Notes: generated from the letters alone by a model not told the origin. 64,000 nt of DNA from JBEKUY01 sp049514555 (GCA_049514555.1 JBEKUY010000001.1:124001-188000); one strand, 5' to 3'; shown: positions 26,060 to 34,975, counted from the stretch's first letter. Numbers and translations: made by a program.

Positions 26060-26344
26060 CTACTCGCGTCCGGGGCCGGAGAACAGGCGCGCGATGGCGA
26101 CGAGCACGACCGCACCGACCGTGGCGGCCGCAAGGGAATACCAGAATCCGCCGCCCCAGATGCCGAGCTTCGTGAAGATCCATCCCCCCAGCACTGCGCC
26201 GATAAGACCGAGGATCACGTTCGCGAGGCAGCCAAAGCCGCGCCCGCGCGAAATTTGCCCTGCGATCCATCCGGCCAGGAGGCCGATGATCAGCCATCCG
26301 ATCAACGAGTGAGTCATCGTGAGCTCCATCCACGTCGAGTGCAT
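26060..26344 (-). CDS. GlsB/YeaQ/YmgE family membrane protein
   Basis: A 94-residue protein with three hydrophobic segments, of the transglycosylase-associated/GlsB family found in stress-induced envelopes. The glycine-zipper pattern GLLAGWIAGQISRG, GLIGAVLGGWIF and the terminal GAVVLVAIARLFSG segment are typical. ATG at 26344 is favoured because AAAGGGAGGA lies five bases upstream; the family often starts at the later MTHSL. Function is unknown beyond association with stress response. Confidence 0.85.
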   Translation of the reverse strand: MHSTWMELTMTHSLIGWLIIGLLAGWIAGQISRGRGFGCLANVILGLIGAVLGGWIFTKLGIWGGGFWYSLAAATVGAVVLVAIARLFSGPGRE

Positions 26345-26356
26345 GAATTCCTCCCT

Positions 26357-27448
26357 TTAGGTGGGTTGCTGCTGCGTCATGCAGTGAAGCGTGCCGAGGC
26401 CAAGGACGAGATCGCGGCATGGAATGGGCACGACCTGGCGGTCGGGAAAAAGCTCGGCAAGTATATTCAGAGCGACGCGGTCGTTCGGGTCGTTAAACGC
26501 GGGAACGAGAACCAGGCGATTGGCAATGTAGAAATTGGCGTAGCTCGCGGGCAGCCGCTGACGGTCGAAGAAAACGGGTTCGGGCATCGGGAGACGTACA
26601 ACGCGAAGTGTTTTGCCGTCCTGATCGCGCATCTCGCGAAGGCGCGCAAGATTCTCCAGAAGCGGCTCGTAGTTGGCTTCGGACTTATTCGCTTCCACCA
26701 CCGTCACGATGGTCGTCGGATCGACGAACCGCGCGAGATCGTCAACGTGCCCGTGTGTATCGTCGCCGGCGATGCCGCGGCCGAGCCAGAGAACGTGAGT
26801 TGCGCCGAGATAATCGCGGAAGACTTGCTCGATCTCCGTGCGGTCGAGCGCTGGATTGCGGGCCTGGACGGGACTCAGAAGACATTCCTCGGTGGTCATA
26901 AGTGTGCCGCGGCCGTTGACGTCGATGCTGCCGCCTTCGAGAACGATGCGGCGGCCCTTCGCGCCTTCGGGATGGCGGGGCTGCCAGACGGTCATCTTCG
27001 AGCGGCGCAAAATGTCGGTGAAAGCCACGGCATCTTTCTTGCAGTCGCCGTACTTGGCCCAGCCGTTGAAAAGCCAGTGCGTCGCGGCGACTTCGCCGCG
27101 GTCGTTCCTGACGAAAACGGGGCCAAAGTCGCGGGTCCAGCCGCGGTCGGTTGCGGCTCGAAAGAACTCGACGGCGGCAAGATCCGCGCCGGCTTTGCGA
27201 AGAATGCGGCGTGCGGACTCTTCCTCGGCGCGATGTTGAACGAGGATGCGCACGCGTTCCACGCGGGCAAGATGCCGAACAATGTCGGCGTAAACCCAGG
27301 GAATCGGCGCGAACTTGCCCGGCCAGTCGGTTTTTTCGTGAGGCCAGGCGAGCCAGGTAGCTTCGTGCGGTTCCCACTCGGCGGGCATGCGAAAACCCAG
27401 CTCGCGGGGTGTGGATGCCGGATGAGATCGAGGTGAGACAGTAGTCAT
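26357..27448 (-). CDS. aguA: Agmatine deiminase
   Basis: A 363-residue agmatine deiminase (agmatine iminohydrolase), which turns agmatine into N-carbamoylputrescine and ammonia. Visible marks are MPAEWEPHEATWLAWP near the start, WTRDFGPVFV with its catalytic Asp, the histidine of DDTHGHVDDLARF, and the nucleophile Cys356 in GTLHCMTQQQP. The start is the ATG at 27448, eleven bases after the aguB stop; a longer open frame upstream overlaps aguB and is not used. The tandem aguB-aguA order makes the pathway call strong. Confidence 0.93.
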   Translation of the reverse strand: MTTVSPRSHPASTPRELGFRMPAEWEPHEATWLAWPHEKTDWPGKFAPIPWVYADIVRHLARVERVRILVQHRAEEESARRILRKAGADLAAVEFFRAATDRGWTRDFGPVFVRNDRGEVAATHWLFNGWAKYGDCKKDAVAFTDILRRSKMTVWQPRHPEGAKGRRIVLEGGSIDVNGRGTLMTTEECLLSPVQARNPALDRTEIEQVFRDYLGATHVLWLGRGIAGDDTHGHVDDLARFVDPTTIVTVVEANKSEANYEPLLENLARLREMRDQDGKTLRVVRLPMPEPVFFDRQRLPASYANFYIANRLVLVPAFNDPNDRVALNILAELFPDRQVVPIPCRDLVLGLGTLHCMTQQQPT

Positions 27449-27458
27449 AAGGCGCGGT

Positions 27459-28340
27459 TCATTCGCCGAGCCAGCGCTCGAGAAGCGGGGAGTACGCGTC
27501 GATGCGCCGGTCGCGCAGGAACGGCCAGTTTCGCCGAGTTTCTTCGATGCGCTGCGTGTCGCACTCGACCACCAGCGTCTCTTCTTTTTCGGCTGACGCT
27601 GTGGCGAGAACTTGCCCGAACGGATCGGCAAGAAACGAGTTGCCCCAAAACTCCAGACCGCTATCAGGCGTGCCTTCGTAGCCTGTGCGATTGACCGCGG
27701 CGACGAAGATGCCATTGGCGATGGCGTGGGCGCGCTGGATTGTGCGCCAAGCGTCGAGCTGCCCGGCGCCGTGCTCCGATTTCTCCGCAGGGTGCCAGCC
27801 GATCGCCGTGGGATAAAACAGGATATTCGCGCCCAGAAGACTCGTGAGGCGCGCGCCCTCGGGATACCACTGGTCCCAGCAAATCAGCACTCCGATGCGG
27901 CCGAAGCGCGTGTCGAAATTTCGAAACCCGAGATCGCCGGGGGTGAAGTAGAACTTTTCATAATAGAGCGGATCGTCGGGGATGTGCATCTTGCGGTACT
28001 TGCCGACGAGCGACCCATCGGCATCGAGCACCACGGCCGTATTGTGATAAACGCCCGCGGCGCGGCGCTCGAAGATCGAACCCACGATCGAGATTCCCAG
28101 CGCTTTCGCCAGCTTCGCGAGCGCCTCGCTCGTCGGGCCGGGGATGGACTCGGCGAGCGCGAACGTCTCGGCGTTTTCCTCGCGACAGAAGTACTGCGTG
28201 CGAAACAATTCCGGCAGGCAGACGATTTGCGCGCCCCGCGCCGCAGCATCGCGGATTTTCTCCGCCGCGCGAGCGAGATTTTCGTCCGGATCGCTCGAAC
28301 AACGCATCTGCACGAGCCCGGCAATGAATTTTCCCGCCAT
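27459..28340 (-). CDS. aguB: N-carbamoylputrescine amidase
   Basis: A 293-residue nitrilase-superfamily amidase that hydrolyses N-carbamoylputrescine to putrescine, carbon dioxide and ammonia. The Glu-Lys-Cys triad is E44 (CLPELF), K117 (KMHIPDD) and C154 (LICWDQWYPE). The DDPLYYEKFYFTPGD and GWHPAEKSEHG stretches are characteristic of AguB rather than other nitrilases. It is the first gene of the minus-strand aguB-aguA pair and is divergent from the deoxyhypusine-synthase-like gene, with 130 bases between them. Confidence 0.94.
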   Translation of the reverse strand: MAGKFIAGLVQMRCSSDPDENLARAAEKIRDAAARGAQIVCLPELFRTQYFCREENAETFALAESIPGPTSEALAKLAKALGISIVGSIFERRAAGVYHNTAVVLDADGSLVGKYRKMHIPDDPLYYEKFYFTPGDLGFRNFDTRFGRIGVLICWDQWYPEGARLTSLLGANILFYPTAIGWHPAEKSEHGAGQLDAWRTIQRAHAIANGIFVAAVNRTGYEGTPDSGLEFWGNSFLADPFGQVLATASAEKEETLVVECDTQRIEETRRNWPFLRDRRIDAYSPLLERWLGE

Positions 28341-28470
28341 AGGCGTTCATCCTATCACGAGTGCGCGGATGGAAGGTCTGTGCGAATAGCCCTTTCCTTG
28401 AGGGCGAGTTTGTACTATCAATCTTCGAGCGCAAAACAGCCGCAACGGTACGAAGAAGAAGAGGAGAGCG

Positions 28471-29541
28471 ATGGCCAAAGAGAAAAAGACGGTAACAGGG
28501 CGCGTGCTGCACGACCCGGTGAAAGACAAGCTGCGGCCGATCTACCCGCTGGACCTCAGCAAGTGCCGGACCATCGACGAACTGGTCCGCGCGATGGGAG
28601 CCACGGCCTTCACCGGCCGGCAAATCGGCGACGCGGCCGACGTGCTCGAAGCCATGGCGCGCGACCGCGACTGCTTCGTCGTCATGACGCTCTCCGGCGC
28701 GCTGACGGTGGGGAAGATGGGCCTGATCTTCTGCGACCTGATCGAATCGGGCGTGGTGAACGCCATCGTCTCGACCGGCGCGCTGATGGCCCACGGCCTC
28801 GTCGAAGCCACCGGCCGATCGCATTTCCGTTACGACGAGAAGATGGACGATCGGACCCTGTTTCAGGCGGGCTACAACCGCGTTTACGATTCGCTCGAGC
28901 CCGAAGTGAATCTCGACCACGTGGAAGAAGTTGTGGACCACATCTTGGGCCAGTGGGACGCGAACGAGACCGTCTGCAGCTCCAAGTTGCACCGCCGCAT
29001 CGGCGAATACCTGGCGGCGAACGCCAGCGGCCGCGGAATTTTGAAGTCGGCGTACGAGCACAAGGTTCCGGTGTTCGTCCCGGCGTTCTCCGATTCGGAG
29101 CTGGGGATCGACTTCGCGCTGCACAAGATGGCGCGGCAAAGGGAAGGGAAGCCGCTGTTGCGCTTCGATCCATTCGAGGATTTCGAGACGTTCGCCAGCA
29201 CCATGTTGGCGACCAAGCGGATGGGCATCTTCACCATCGGCGGAGGAGTCCCGCGGAACTGGTCTCAGCAGTTCGGCGTGTATGCCGAGCTGCTCGCCCG
29301 CCGCGGCTATGCCAAGCTCCCGCTCAAGCGCTACAACTACGGCGTGCGCATCTGCCCGGAGCCGGTGTTCTGGGGCGGGCTGAGCGGGAGCACCTACACC
29401 GAGGCCGTATCCTGGGGGAAGTTTGTGCCTACGGAAGAGGGCGGGCAGCTCGCGGAAGTGTTCGACGACGCCACCGTGGCGCTTCCCCTCGTCGCGGGAG
29501 CGGTCCTCGAGCGGATCGGTTACTTCAAGACGAAGGCTTAG
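28471..29541 (+). CDS. Deoxyhypusine synthase-like protein
   Basis: A 356-residue homologue of deoxyhypusine synthase. The NAD-binding and active-site features of the family are visible: VVMTLSGALTVGKMG, VSTGALMAHGL, the TIGGGVPRNW loop, and the enzyme-intermediate lysine at K317 in EAVSWGKF. Eukaryotic DHS transfers an aminobutyl group from spermidine to eIF5A, which bacteria lack. Relatives act as homospermidine synthases, moving the aminobutyl group to putrescine. Next to genes making putrescine this is the likelier role, but it is an inference. ATG at 28471 follows GAAGAAGAGGAGAG. Confidence 0.88.
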   Translation: MAKEKKTVTGRVLHDPVKDKLRPIYPLDLSKCRTIDELVRAMGATAFTGRQIGDAADVLEAMARDRDCFVVMTLSGALTVGKMGLIFCDLIESGVVNAIVSTGALMAHGLVEATGRSHFRYDEKMDDRTLFQAGYNRVYDSLEPEVNLDHVEEVVDHILGQWDANETVCSSKLHRRIGEYLAANASGRGILKSAYEHKVPVFVPAFSDSELGIDFALHKMARQREGKPLLRFDPFEDFETFASTMLATKRMGIFTIGGGVPRNWSQQFGVYAELLARRGYAKLPLKRYNYGVRICPEPVFWGGLSGSTYTEAVSWGKFVPTEEGGQLAEVFDDATVALPLVAGAVLERIGYFKTKA

Positions 29542-29544
29542 TGC

Positions 29545-30813
29545 TTACTGGCCGGGTGCCCCGGAGATCGCGCGCTGGTAGAACCGCCCGGTCTCCGAGA
29601 ATTGATTCTTCATCATGGCGGCGGCCGCCGCGGCATTGGCCCGAGCGATGACCTGCGCGGGCGTGAGTCTCTTTACGTCGTCATATTCAAGATAAGCATT
29701 GAAGTAGCGAGTCCAGTAGGGGGAAAGCACCAGCACCTTCTTCCAGCGGCAAAAATCCACTATCGCCTTGAGAAATTTCTGGTCCAGCGGCGCCCAAAAG
29801 CTGAAGGCGTCTCTCGAGTACACCGTCGGATCGAACGTGGCATCGAGCTTGGCAAACTCCGAATCGCGTTCCTTCTGCAGCCACGCCTCGCAGATGGCCA
29901 CCTTCTTGCCCAGCGATTGGGCCACGTCCGTGAACTGGATCAGATTGTCCAGAAAACCGGCGTTGACGGGATAGACGTGCAGGTCCACGAAATCGAGCGC
30001 CGGCGCGGCCCGCACCATGCTGCGAATGTAGGCCTCTCCATCCGGCGTCCAGGTGCCCACACCGGCGCCGATGGGAATGTCGCGCACTCCCGCGGCGCGC
30101 ACTCGAGTCACGATCTTCGCGATCAAGAGTGCGAATCCATTCGGGGTGCTCAGGGACGTTCGCTTCGTGAGTTTCGCTTCCGTGTCGGGCTCCGAGCCGA
30201 CCACCAGGTAATCGGGATGGATTTGCTGCGCGATCGTTGCAGCCATTTCCGCTCGGCCGGCGATGTACTCTTGATTCGTCAGCGTCCCGTAGTAGTCGGC
30301 CAGCTTGAAGCCGGATCCGGCCGAGTACACCCCGGGGAACAGCGTCCCGCTTTCGATTACGAGTTTCATGCCCCGGGTACGCACGTCGGCCGCAAGCTGT
30401 TTGTAGAAGTCGAGAAGCCCCTGATAATCTCCGGCGTCGCCATTCCATTCCAGAAACGGCTTATAAAGAATCGGAAAGCCCACGGCAACAGTGACCGACT
30501 TTGCGCCGAGGGCTCGCATCCGGTCGAGTTCCAGGCTGACTCCGGCGCGAGTCTTCGGCAGGAGCAGTTGGACGCCGCGATGAGCGTTCGCGCTGAGCAG
30601 TTCGCCCCCAAAATTCACGGAGGTGTCCGCCGCATTTCCCTCGGCCGGAACCTTGCTCTGGAACGCGGCGATCTTCTCTTCCATCATGGAATAAAGATCC
30701 TGATACGCGGGAGGCACGGCCGGAAGCGCAGCGGGAGGAGGTGCGGGAGTCTGCGCGAAAGACACTCCCCCAGCCGTGAGCATCAACGCGGAGAGCAGCA
30801 GGAATTTACGCAT
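29545..30813 (-). CDS. Secreted TIM-barrel glycosidase-like protein
   Basis: A 422-residue protein with a signal peptide (residues 1-21, MRKFLLLSALMLTAGG then AQ) and a Pro-rich linker. The body looks like a TIM barrel of a glycoside hydrolase clan: an E in YLVVGSEPDTEA, an aromatic-rich strand LDFVDLHVYPV, and a second acid in VAICEAWLQKE, spaced as acid/base and nucleophile of clan GH-A enzymes. No specific family is recognised. It sits between the DHS-like gene and the arginine decarboxylase and converges with the former by three bases, so a polyamine role is not implied by its sequence. Confidence 0.65.
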   Translation of the reverse strand: MRKFLLLSALMLTAGGVSFAQTPAPPPAALPAVPPAYQDLYSMMEEKIAAFQSKVPAEGNAADTSVNFGGELLSANAHRGVQLLLPKTRAGVSLELDRMRALGAKSVTVAVGFPILYKPFLEWNGDAGDYQGLLDFYKQLAADVRTRGMKLVIESGTLFPGVYSAGSGFKLADYYGTLTNQEYIAGRAEMAATIAQQIHPDYLVVGSEPDTEAKLTKRTSLSTPNGFALLIAKIVTRVRAAGVRDIPIGAGVGTWTPDGEAYIRSMVRAAPALDFVDLHVYPVNAGFLDNLIQFTDVAQSLGKKVAICEAWLQKERDSEFAKLDATFDPTVYSRDAFSFWAPLDQKFLKAIVDFCRWKKVLVLSPYWTRYFNAYLEYDDVKRLTPAQVIARANAAAAAAMMKNQFSETGRFYQRAISGAPGQ

Positions 30814-30831
30814 AACGAGGCAGCTTGATTC

Positions 30832-31392
30832 TCAGTCGTCCTCGCCGCCGAGAAGGATCGCCGCGCCGAGAACGGTGGTCCACAGCCCGCGCTTGTCACC
30901 GACCGCGGACTGGGTGATGTTCATCGTGCGCACGATCTTGTTCGAGATGCGGTAAACCTCTTTCTTCTCATCCCAGGAGAGGTCGGGATCGAACTCGACG
31001 TTGAGCGTCGTGGCAAGCATTTCCGCCGCCAGTTCTTCGGCGTATTCGCCCGCCACTTCTTCAGTTTCGCCGAACGAGTGGTGCTCGGAGAGGTAGCCGT
31101 ACATGGATTTGTCGGCGGGCAGAGCGAGACCGATGCTCGCGGCGATGAGCCGGTGCGGCTCGCGCGTGGAGTTCTCGCTGATCACGGTGAAAGCGACTTG
31201 GCCGGGGCGGATGTGCTTGAGTCCCTCGCTGCGGGAGATGAGCTTGCAGCTCGGCGGGAAGATCGAGGAGACGCGCACGATGTTGCAGGCCGCGATGCCG
31301 GCGTTTCGCAGCGCCAGCTCAAAACTCGAAAGTCTCTCTCGATGTTTGCCGACGCCCTTGGTCAGGAAAATCTTCTTCGCAACGAACGCCAT
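30832..31392 (-). CDS. Pyruvoyl-dependent arginine decarboxylase
   Basis: A 186-residue arginine decarboxylase of the archaeal/chlamydial pyruvoyl type, which turns arginine into agmatine and carbon dioxide. The self-cleavage site is the Ser42-Ser43 pair in RVSSIFPPSC; serine 43 becomes the pyruvoyl group of the larger chain. KLISRSEGLKHIRPGQVAF and the EHHSFGE loop are typical. It supplies the substrate of the agmatine deiminase encoded 3.4 kb away. ATG at 31392 has no purine-rich site of note. This gene ends 18 bases before the secreted glycosidase-like gene on the same strand. Confidence 0.93.
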   Translation of the reverse strand: MAFVAKKIFLTKGVGKHRERLSSFELALRNAGIAACNIVRVSSIFPPSCKLISRSEGLKHIRPGQVAFTVISENSTREPHRLIAASIGLALPADKSMYGYLSEHHSFGETEEVAGEYAEELAAEMLATTLNVEFDPDLSWDEKKEVYRISNKIVRTMNITQSAVGDKRGLWTTVLGAAILLGGEDD

Positions 31393-31531
31393 GGATGGTT
31401 CCGGGGTACGGTGCCTCCGTGCGTGAGATTAAGACAAAAACTTTTTTGCGAGCGAAACATAACAAGAAGGGCATGGAGTGTCAATGCAAAAGGACTGTAA
31501 CCGTGCCAGAAAGGACCGGTGAGGCCGGGCG

Positions 31532-32068
31532 TCAATCGCCGGGGAAAAGTCTCAAGAGCTTGCCGAGGGCGCGAGAGAGGGGAAGGAGCTCGCGTAGGTC
31601 CCGTTCGGTAAAATCGGGCCCCGCTTTGGCAAAGCTTTTGCCTTTGCGGCTGAGTTGGATGACTCCGACAACCTGGTCTTCGATCTTGATCGGAACGCAC
31701 ATGATCTTCTGGATGACTTCGTCGCCGCGGTCGTATCCAAAGAAGAGCGCTTCAGACACCGAGAGATGCCGCGCATCGGCGAAGTGGTTGATGATTTCGG
31801 GGCGGCCCTGCCGCGCAGTTCGCGCGGCAAGAGCGTTGATACTCGACAGCGGAATGACGCCGGCGTGACGGAGCCGCTCCGGGATGAGAAAGCGCAGCAC
31901 GCGCATGCGGTCGGAGAGGATCAGGATGGCGACTTCGTCCTTCTTGACGCGCAATACCTCGGCGATGCGCTCGGCCACATGGTGAAGCGACGTTTCGACG
32001 GAGCCGGCGTCGTTCTCGCCAATGGCGTCGGCGAGGCGCTCGATCTCAGACACAAGGGTTTTGGCCAT
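31532..32068 (-). CDS. GAF-domain protein
   Basis: A 178-residue protein made of a single GAF domain. Residues 20-160 show the GAF pattern: an early helix, the strand EVAILILSD, the middle FADARHLSVSEALFFGYD, and the final IMCVPIKIEDQVVGVIQLSRKG followed by FTERDLRELLPLSRALG. GAF domains bind small molecules such as cyclic nucleotides; no output domain is attached, so it could act with a partner. No kinase or cyclase is adjacent. Its start ATG at 32068 has GGATGGG upstream. No operon partner is evident. Confidence 0.75.
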   Translation of the reverse strand: MAKTLVSEIERLADAIGENDAGSVETSLHHVAERIAEVLRVKKDEVAILILSDRMRVLRFLIPERLRHAGVIPLSSINALAARTARQGRPEIINHFADARHLSVSEALFFGYDRGDEVIQKIMCVPIKIEDQVVGVIQLSRKGKSFAKAGPDFTERDLRELLPLSRALGKLLRLFPGD

Positions 32069-32275
32069 CCCCGATCCTCACAGCTAGATCTATTCGGCCG
32101 GCGGGGGCCCCCGGGCGAACTTCTCTCAATTTCAACACCATTGTAGACCGAAGGGCACAACGCCCGGCGCTGAATTTTCGCGCAGTGTTTTGAATCGGGA
32201 ACCTTCCGGCATGTCCCCGCCCTTGGCCGCAGATCATCGCATGGCGTCCCATTATTGCCACTTTCTCCACATTGC

Positions 32276-32425
32276 GTGACACTTCCAACCGAACCGCCCA
32301 GAGATGATTCTGATACTCCTTACTCCCGGCCCCCTCGCGTGTTGTCTGACAAGGAGGATCTGCCTGTGTCGCAATACAGGTTCGAATTCATCGACGACGC
32401 AAACCGGCCAATCGCCACCCTCTAA
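32276..32425 (+). CDS. Possible 49-residue protein, GTG start
   Basis: A plus-strand frame with GTG at 32276, no ATG, and a stop at 32425. It has a hydrophilic, protein-like wording (DDSDTPYSRPPRVLSDKEDL, then YRFEFIDDANRP). An alternative GTG at 32366 lies seven bases after AAGGAGGA and would give 19 residues. It ends just before the sdh promoter. No homologue is known to me; it may be a small protein, a leader, or a degraded gene. Confidence 0.3.
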   Translation: MTLPTEPPRDDSDTPYSRPPRVLSDKEDLPVSQYRFEFIDDANRPIATL

Positions 32426-32450
32426 TCGTCCGTGCCCGGCCCCGCCCCGC

Positions 32451-32479
32451 TTGCAAGGTCCTGTCCATCTCCCTATACT
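32451..32479 (+). promoter_or_regulatory. Promoter of sdhCAB
   Basis: TTGCAA at 32451-32456 and TATACT at 32474-32479 with a 17-base spacer, a good sigma70-type match. It would give a leader of about 45 bases to the sdhC start at 32532. Confidence 0.65.
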
Positions 32480-32531
32480 GAATTCGCCGCGAATGTAGTG
32501 CGCCCTCCACGGCCGACGCGGCGGAGAACGC

Positions 32532-33179
32532 ATGCCCGCGACGGCAACCCGCCCTCACGAGTCTTATCTCCTCAAAAAGCTCCACTCCTTGGCGGGCATC
32601 TTTCCCATAGGAGCGTTCCTCGCCGAGCATTTTTGGTCCAATAGCTCCGCCCTCGTCAGCGCGGGAAGGTACAACGACACGTCTCACGATTTGCAGACGA
32701 TTCAATTCCGCTTGGTCGTTGAGGTGATGGGAATCTGGGTGCCAATCCTTTACCACGGCTCGTATGGCGTCTACCTCTGGCTTAGGGGCAAGGCCAACGT
32801 CCTCGATTATCCCTGGATGAAGAATTGGCTCTATACCTTGCAGCGGTACACGGGCCTGATCGCATTCGCGTTCATCGGCTGGCACGTTTACACGGAGCGC
32901 TTCCTGACCCACGGAAAATCCACCTACGAGGGCATGGCGCGCACCTTTGAAAACCCGTATTACTTGGCGCTCTACGTTGTGGGCATTCTGGCGGCATCGT
33001 TTCATCTCGGCGTAGGCATCTGGAATTTCGTCTGCAAATGGGGAATCGCCTCGACCGCCGGAGCGCAGCGCGCCGCAGGCCGTTTGGGCGCAATCGTGGC
33101 CGTGAGCTTCGGCATCGTGGGAATCATGATCGTTCTCTGTTTCCGGCTCAACTGGCATCCGTTCGGGAAGTATCTCTGA
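32532..33179 (+). CDS. sdhC: Succinate dehydrogenase cytochrome b558 subunit
   Basis: A 215-residue membrane anchor of the cytochrome b558 family of succinate dehydrogenase/fumarate reductase. It has five hydrophobic segments and the family start LLKKLHSLAGIFPIGAFLAEH; histidines on four helices (for example YHGSYGVYLW, FIGWHVYTERF and ASFHLGVGIWNF) can bind two haems. This type uses a single large anchor and no sdhD, as seen here. The stop overlaps the sdhA start by one base (TGATG), so translation is coupled. It is first in the sdhCAB operon. Confidence 0.92.
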   Translation: MPATATRPHESYLLKKLHSLAGIFPIGAFLAEHFWSNSSALVSAGRYNDTSHDLQTIQFRLVVEVMGIWVPILYHGSYGVYLWLRGKANVLDYPWMKNWLYTLQRYTGLIAFAFIGWHVYTERFLTHGKSTYEGMARTFENPYYLALYVVGILAASFHLGVGIWNFVCKWGIASTAGAQRAAGRLGAIVAVSFGIVGIMIVLCFRLNWHPFGKYL

Positions 33180-34963
33180 TGAGACAGCCGAAAATCATCG
33201 TCGTGGGCGGAGGGCTGGCCGGTCTGGCGGCCACGATTCGCGTGGCCGAAGCGGGCGTGCCCGTAGAGCTGTTTTCCATCGTTCCGGTGAAGCGCTCGCA
33301 CTCGGTCTGCGCGCAGGGCGGAATAAACGCCGCGAAAAACACCAGGGGCGAGGGCGACTCCACCTGGAAGCACTTCGACGACAGCATCTACGGCGGCGAC
33401 TTTCTCGCGAACCAGCCTCCGGTGAAAAGGATGTGTGAGGCCGCCCCGGGAATCATCGATCTGCTGGATCGCATGGGCGTGATGTTCAACCGCACGCCGG
33501 AGGGACTGCTCGACTTTCGCCGCTTCGGAGGAACGCTCTACAACCGGACTGCGTTCGCCGGCGCCACGACCGGGCAACAGCTCCTCTACGCGCTTGACGA
33601 GCAAGTACGTCGCTTCGAGGTCGATGGCCTCGTCAAAAAGTATGAAAGTTGGGCTTTCCTTTCCGCCGTGATGGATGGCGCGGGAATTTGCCGCGGAATC
33701 TGCGCCATGAATCTGCGATCCATGGAAGTGAAGAGTTTTCCCGCTGACGCGGCCATCTTCTGCACCGGCGGCATCGGAGCGATTTTCGGCCGCTCCACGA
33801 ACTCCGTCGTTTGCACCGGCTCGGCGCAGGCCGCGTTGTTCCAGCAAGGCGTGGACTACGCCAACGGCGAGTTCATCCAGGTGCATCCGACGGCGATCCC
33901 GGGTGAAGATAAGCTCCGTCTGATGAGCGAATCGGCGCGCGGCGAGGGTGGCCGTGTCTGGGTGCCGAAGAACGCCGGCGACACGCGCGCGCCGCGGTCG
34001 ATACCGGCCAATGAACGGTTCTATTTTCTCGAGGAGTGGTATCCCAAGTACGGGAACCTGGTGCCGCGCGATATCGCCACGCGCGCGATTCACAGAGTCG
34101 TGTACGAGTTGAAGCTTGGCATCGGCGGTGAGCCGGCGGTCTATCTCGATTTAACCCACATTCCTCGCGCTACGCTCGACCGCAAACTTGAAGGCATCCT
34201 GGAAATCTACGAACGGTATCTCGGTGTGGATCCACGAGACGAACCCATGAAAGTTTTTCCCGCCATGCACTACACCATGGGAGGAATCTGGGTCGATAAC
34301 GACAACCAAGCGACCAACGTGCCCGGCATCTATGCAGCCGGAGAATGCGAATACCAATATCACGGCGCAAACCGTCTGGGCGCCAACTCGCTGGTCTCCT
34401 GCATTTACGGCGGAATGATCGCAGGTCCCGCCGCGGTGAAATACGCGGGAAATCTTGAGAAGGGTTGCGAAGCTGTGGATGCGAGTGTCTTCCGGCGCGA
34501 GCGCATGCGTCAGCAGGAAATCAACGACGGGCTCCTGCGACAAGAAGGCGAGGTGAACCCCGTCACCATCTGGAAGGAAATGGGACAGTGGATGACCGAG
34601 AACGTGACGGTGTCCCGCCATAACAAAGAGTTGGAGAAGACGGACGCGAAGCTCGGCGAACTGGCCGAGCGTTTCCGCCGCATCAATCTGTCCGACCGCA
34701 CGCAGTGGTCGAACCAGACGCTGAACTTTGCCCGCGAGCTGGACAACATGCTGGTCCTGGCGCGGGTCATCACCGTCGGTGCGCTCGCGAGAAATGAGTC
34801 CCGCGGCGCGCACTACAAGCCGGATTTCCCCGAGCGGGATGACGCAAAGTGGTTGAAGACCACGCGCGCAAAATTCGAGGACGGGGAAATTAGGCTCGAA
34901 TACGAGCCGGTGGATATTTCACTCCTTCCACCGAGGCCGCGCCGCTACGACGCAGCCACGTAG
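33179..34963 (+). CDS. sdhA: Succinate dehydrogenase flavoprotein subunit
   Basis: A 594-residue flavoprotein that oxidises succinate to fumarate. The FAD-binding GGGLAGLAATIRVAEAG begins at residue 9, the covalent-FAD histidine lies in HSVCAQGG near residue 40, and the catalytic segment with HPTAIPG and RGEGGRVWVP is present, as is GGIWVDNDNQATNVPGIYAAGE. Its start ATG overlaps the sdhC stop; a longer upstream frame inside sdhC is a shadow. The form is the non-classical one that pairs with cytochrome b558 anchors. Confidence 0.95.
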   Translation: MRQPKIIVVGGGLAGLAATIRVAEAGVPVELFSIVPVKRSHSVCAQGGINAAKNTRGEGDSTWKHFDDSIYGGDFLANQPPVKRMCEAAPGIIDLLDRMGVMFNRTPEGLLDFRRFGGTLYNRTAFAGATTGQQLLYALDEQVRRFEVDGLVKKYESWAFLSAVMDGAGICRGICAMNLRSMEVKSFPADAAIFCTGGIGAIFGRSTNSVVCTGSAQAALFQQGVDYANGEFIQVHPTAIPGEDKLRLMSESARGEGGRVWVPKNAGDTRAPRSIPANERFYFLEEWYPKYGNLVPRDIATRAIHRVVYELKLGIGGEPAVYLDLTHIPRATLDRKLEGILEIYERYLGVDPRDEPMKVFPAMHYTMGGIWVDNDNQATNVPGIYAAGECEYQYHGANRLGANSLVSCIYGGMIAGPAAVKYAGNLEKGCEAVDASVFRRERMRQQEINDGLLRQEGEVNPVTIWKEMGQWMTENVTVSRHNKELEKTDAKLGELAERFRRINLSDRTQWSNQTLNFARELDNMLVLARVITVGALARNESRGAHYKPDFPERDDAKWLKTTRAKFEDGEIRLEYEPVDISLLPPRPRRYDAAT

Positions 34964-34975
34964 CTCGGGGGATCT

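Larger units (their letters stand above)
32069..32531. other. Gap upstream of sdhC
   Basis: About 460 bases. The right third holds a clear promoter (32451-32479) for sdhCAB. The middle holds a possible small open frame (32276-32425), listed separately. Nothing else was recognised. Confidence 0.5.

Noticed and set aside
27612..29651. A 679-codon plus-strand frame over aguB and the DHS-like gene
   Set aside because: It is a shadow of aguB (opposite strand) and of the DHS-like gene in another frame; both real genes carry catalytic motifs.
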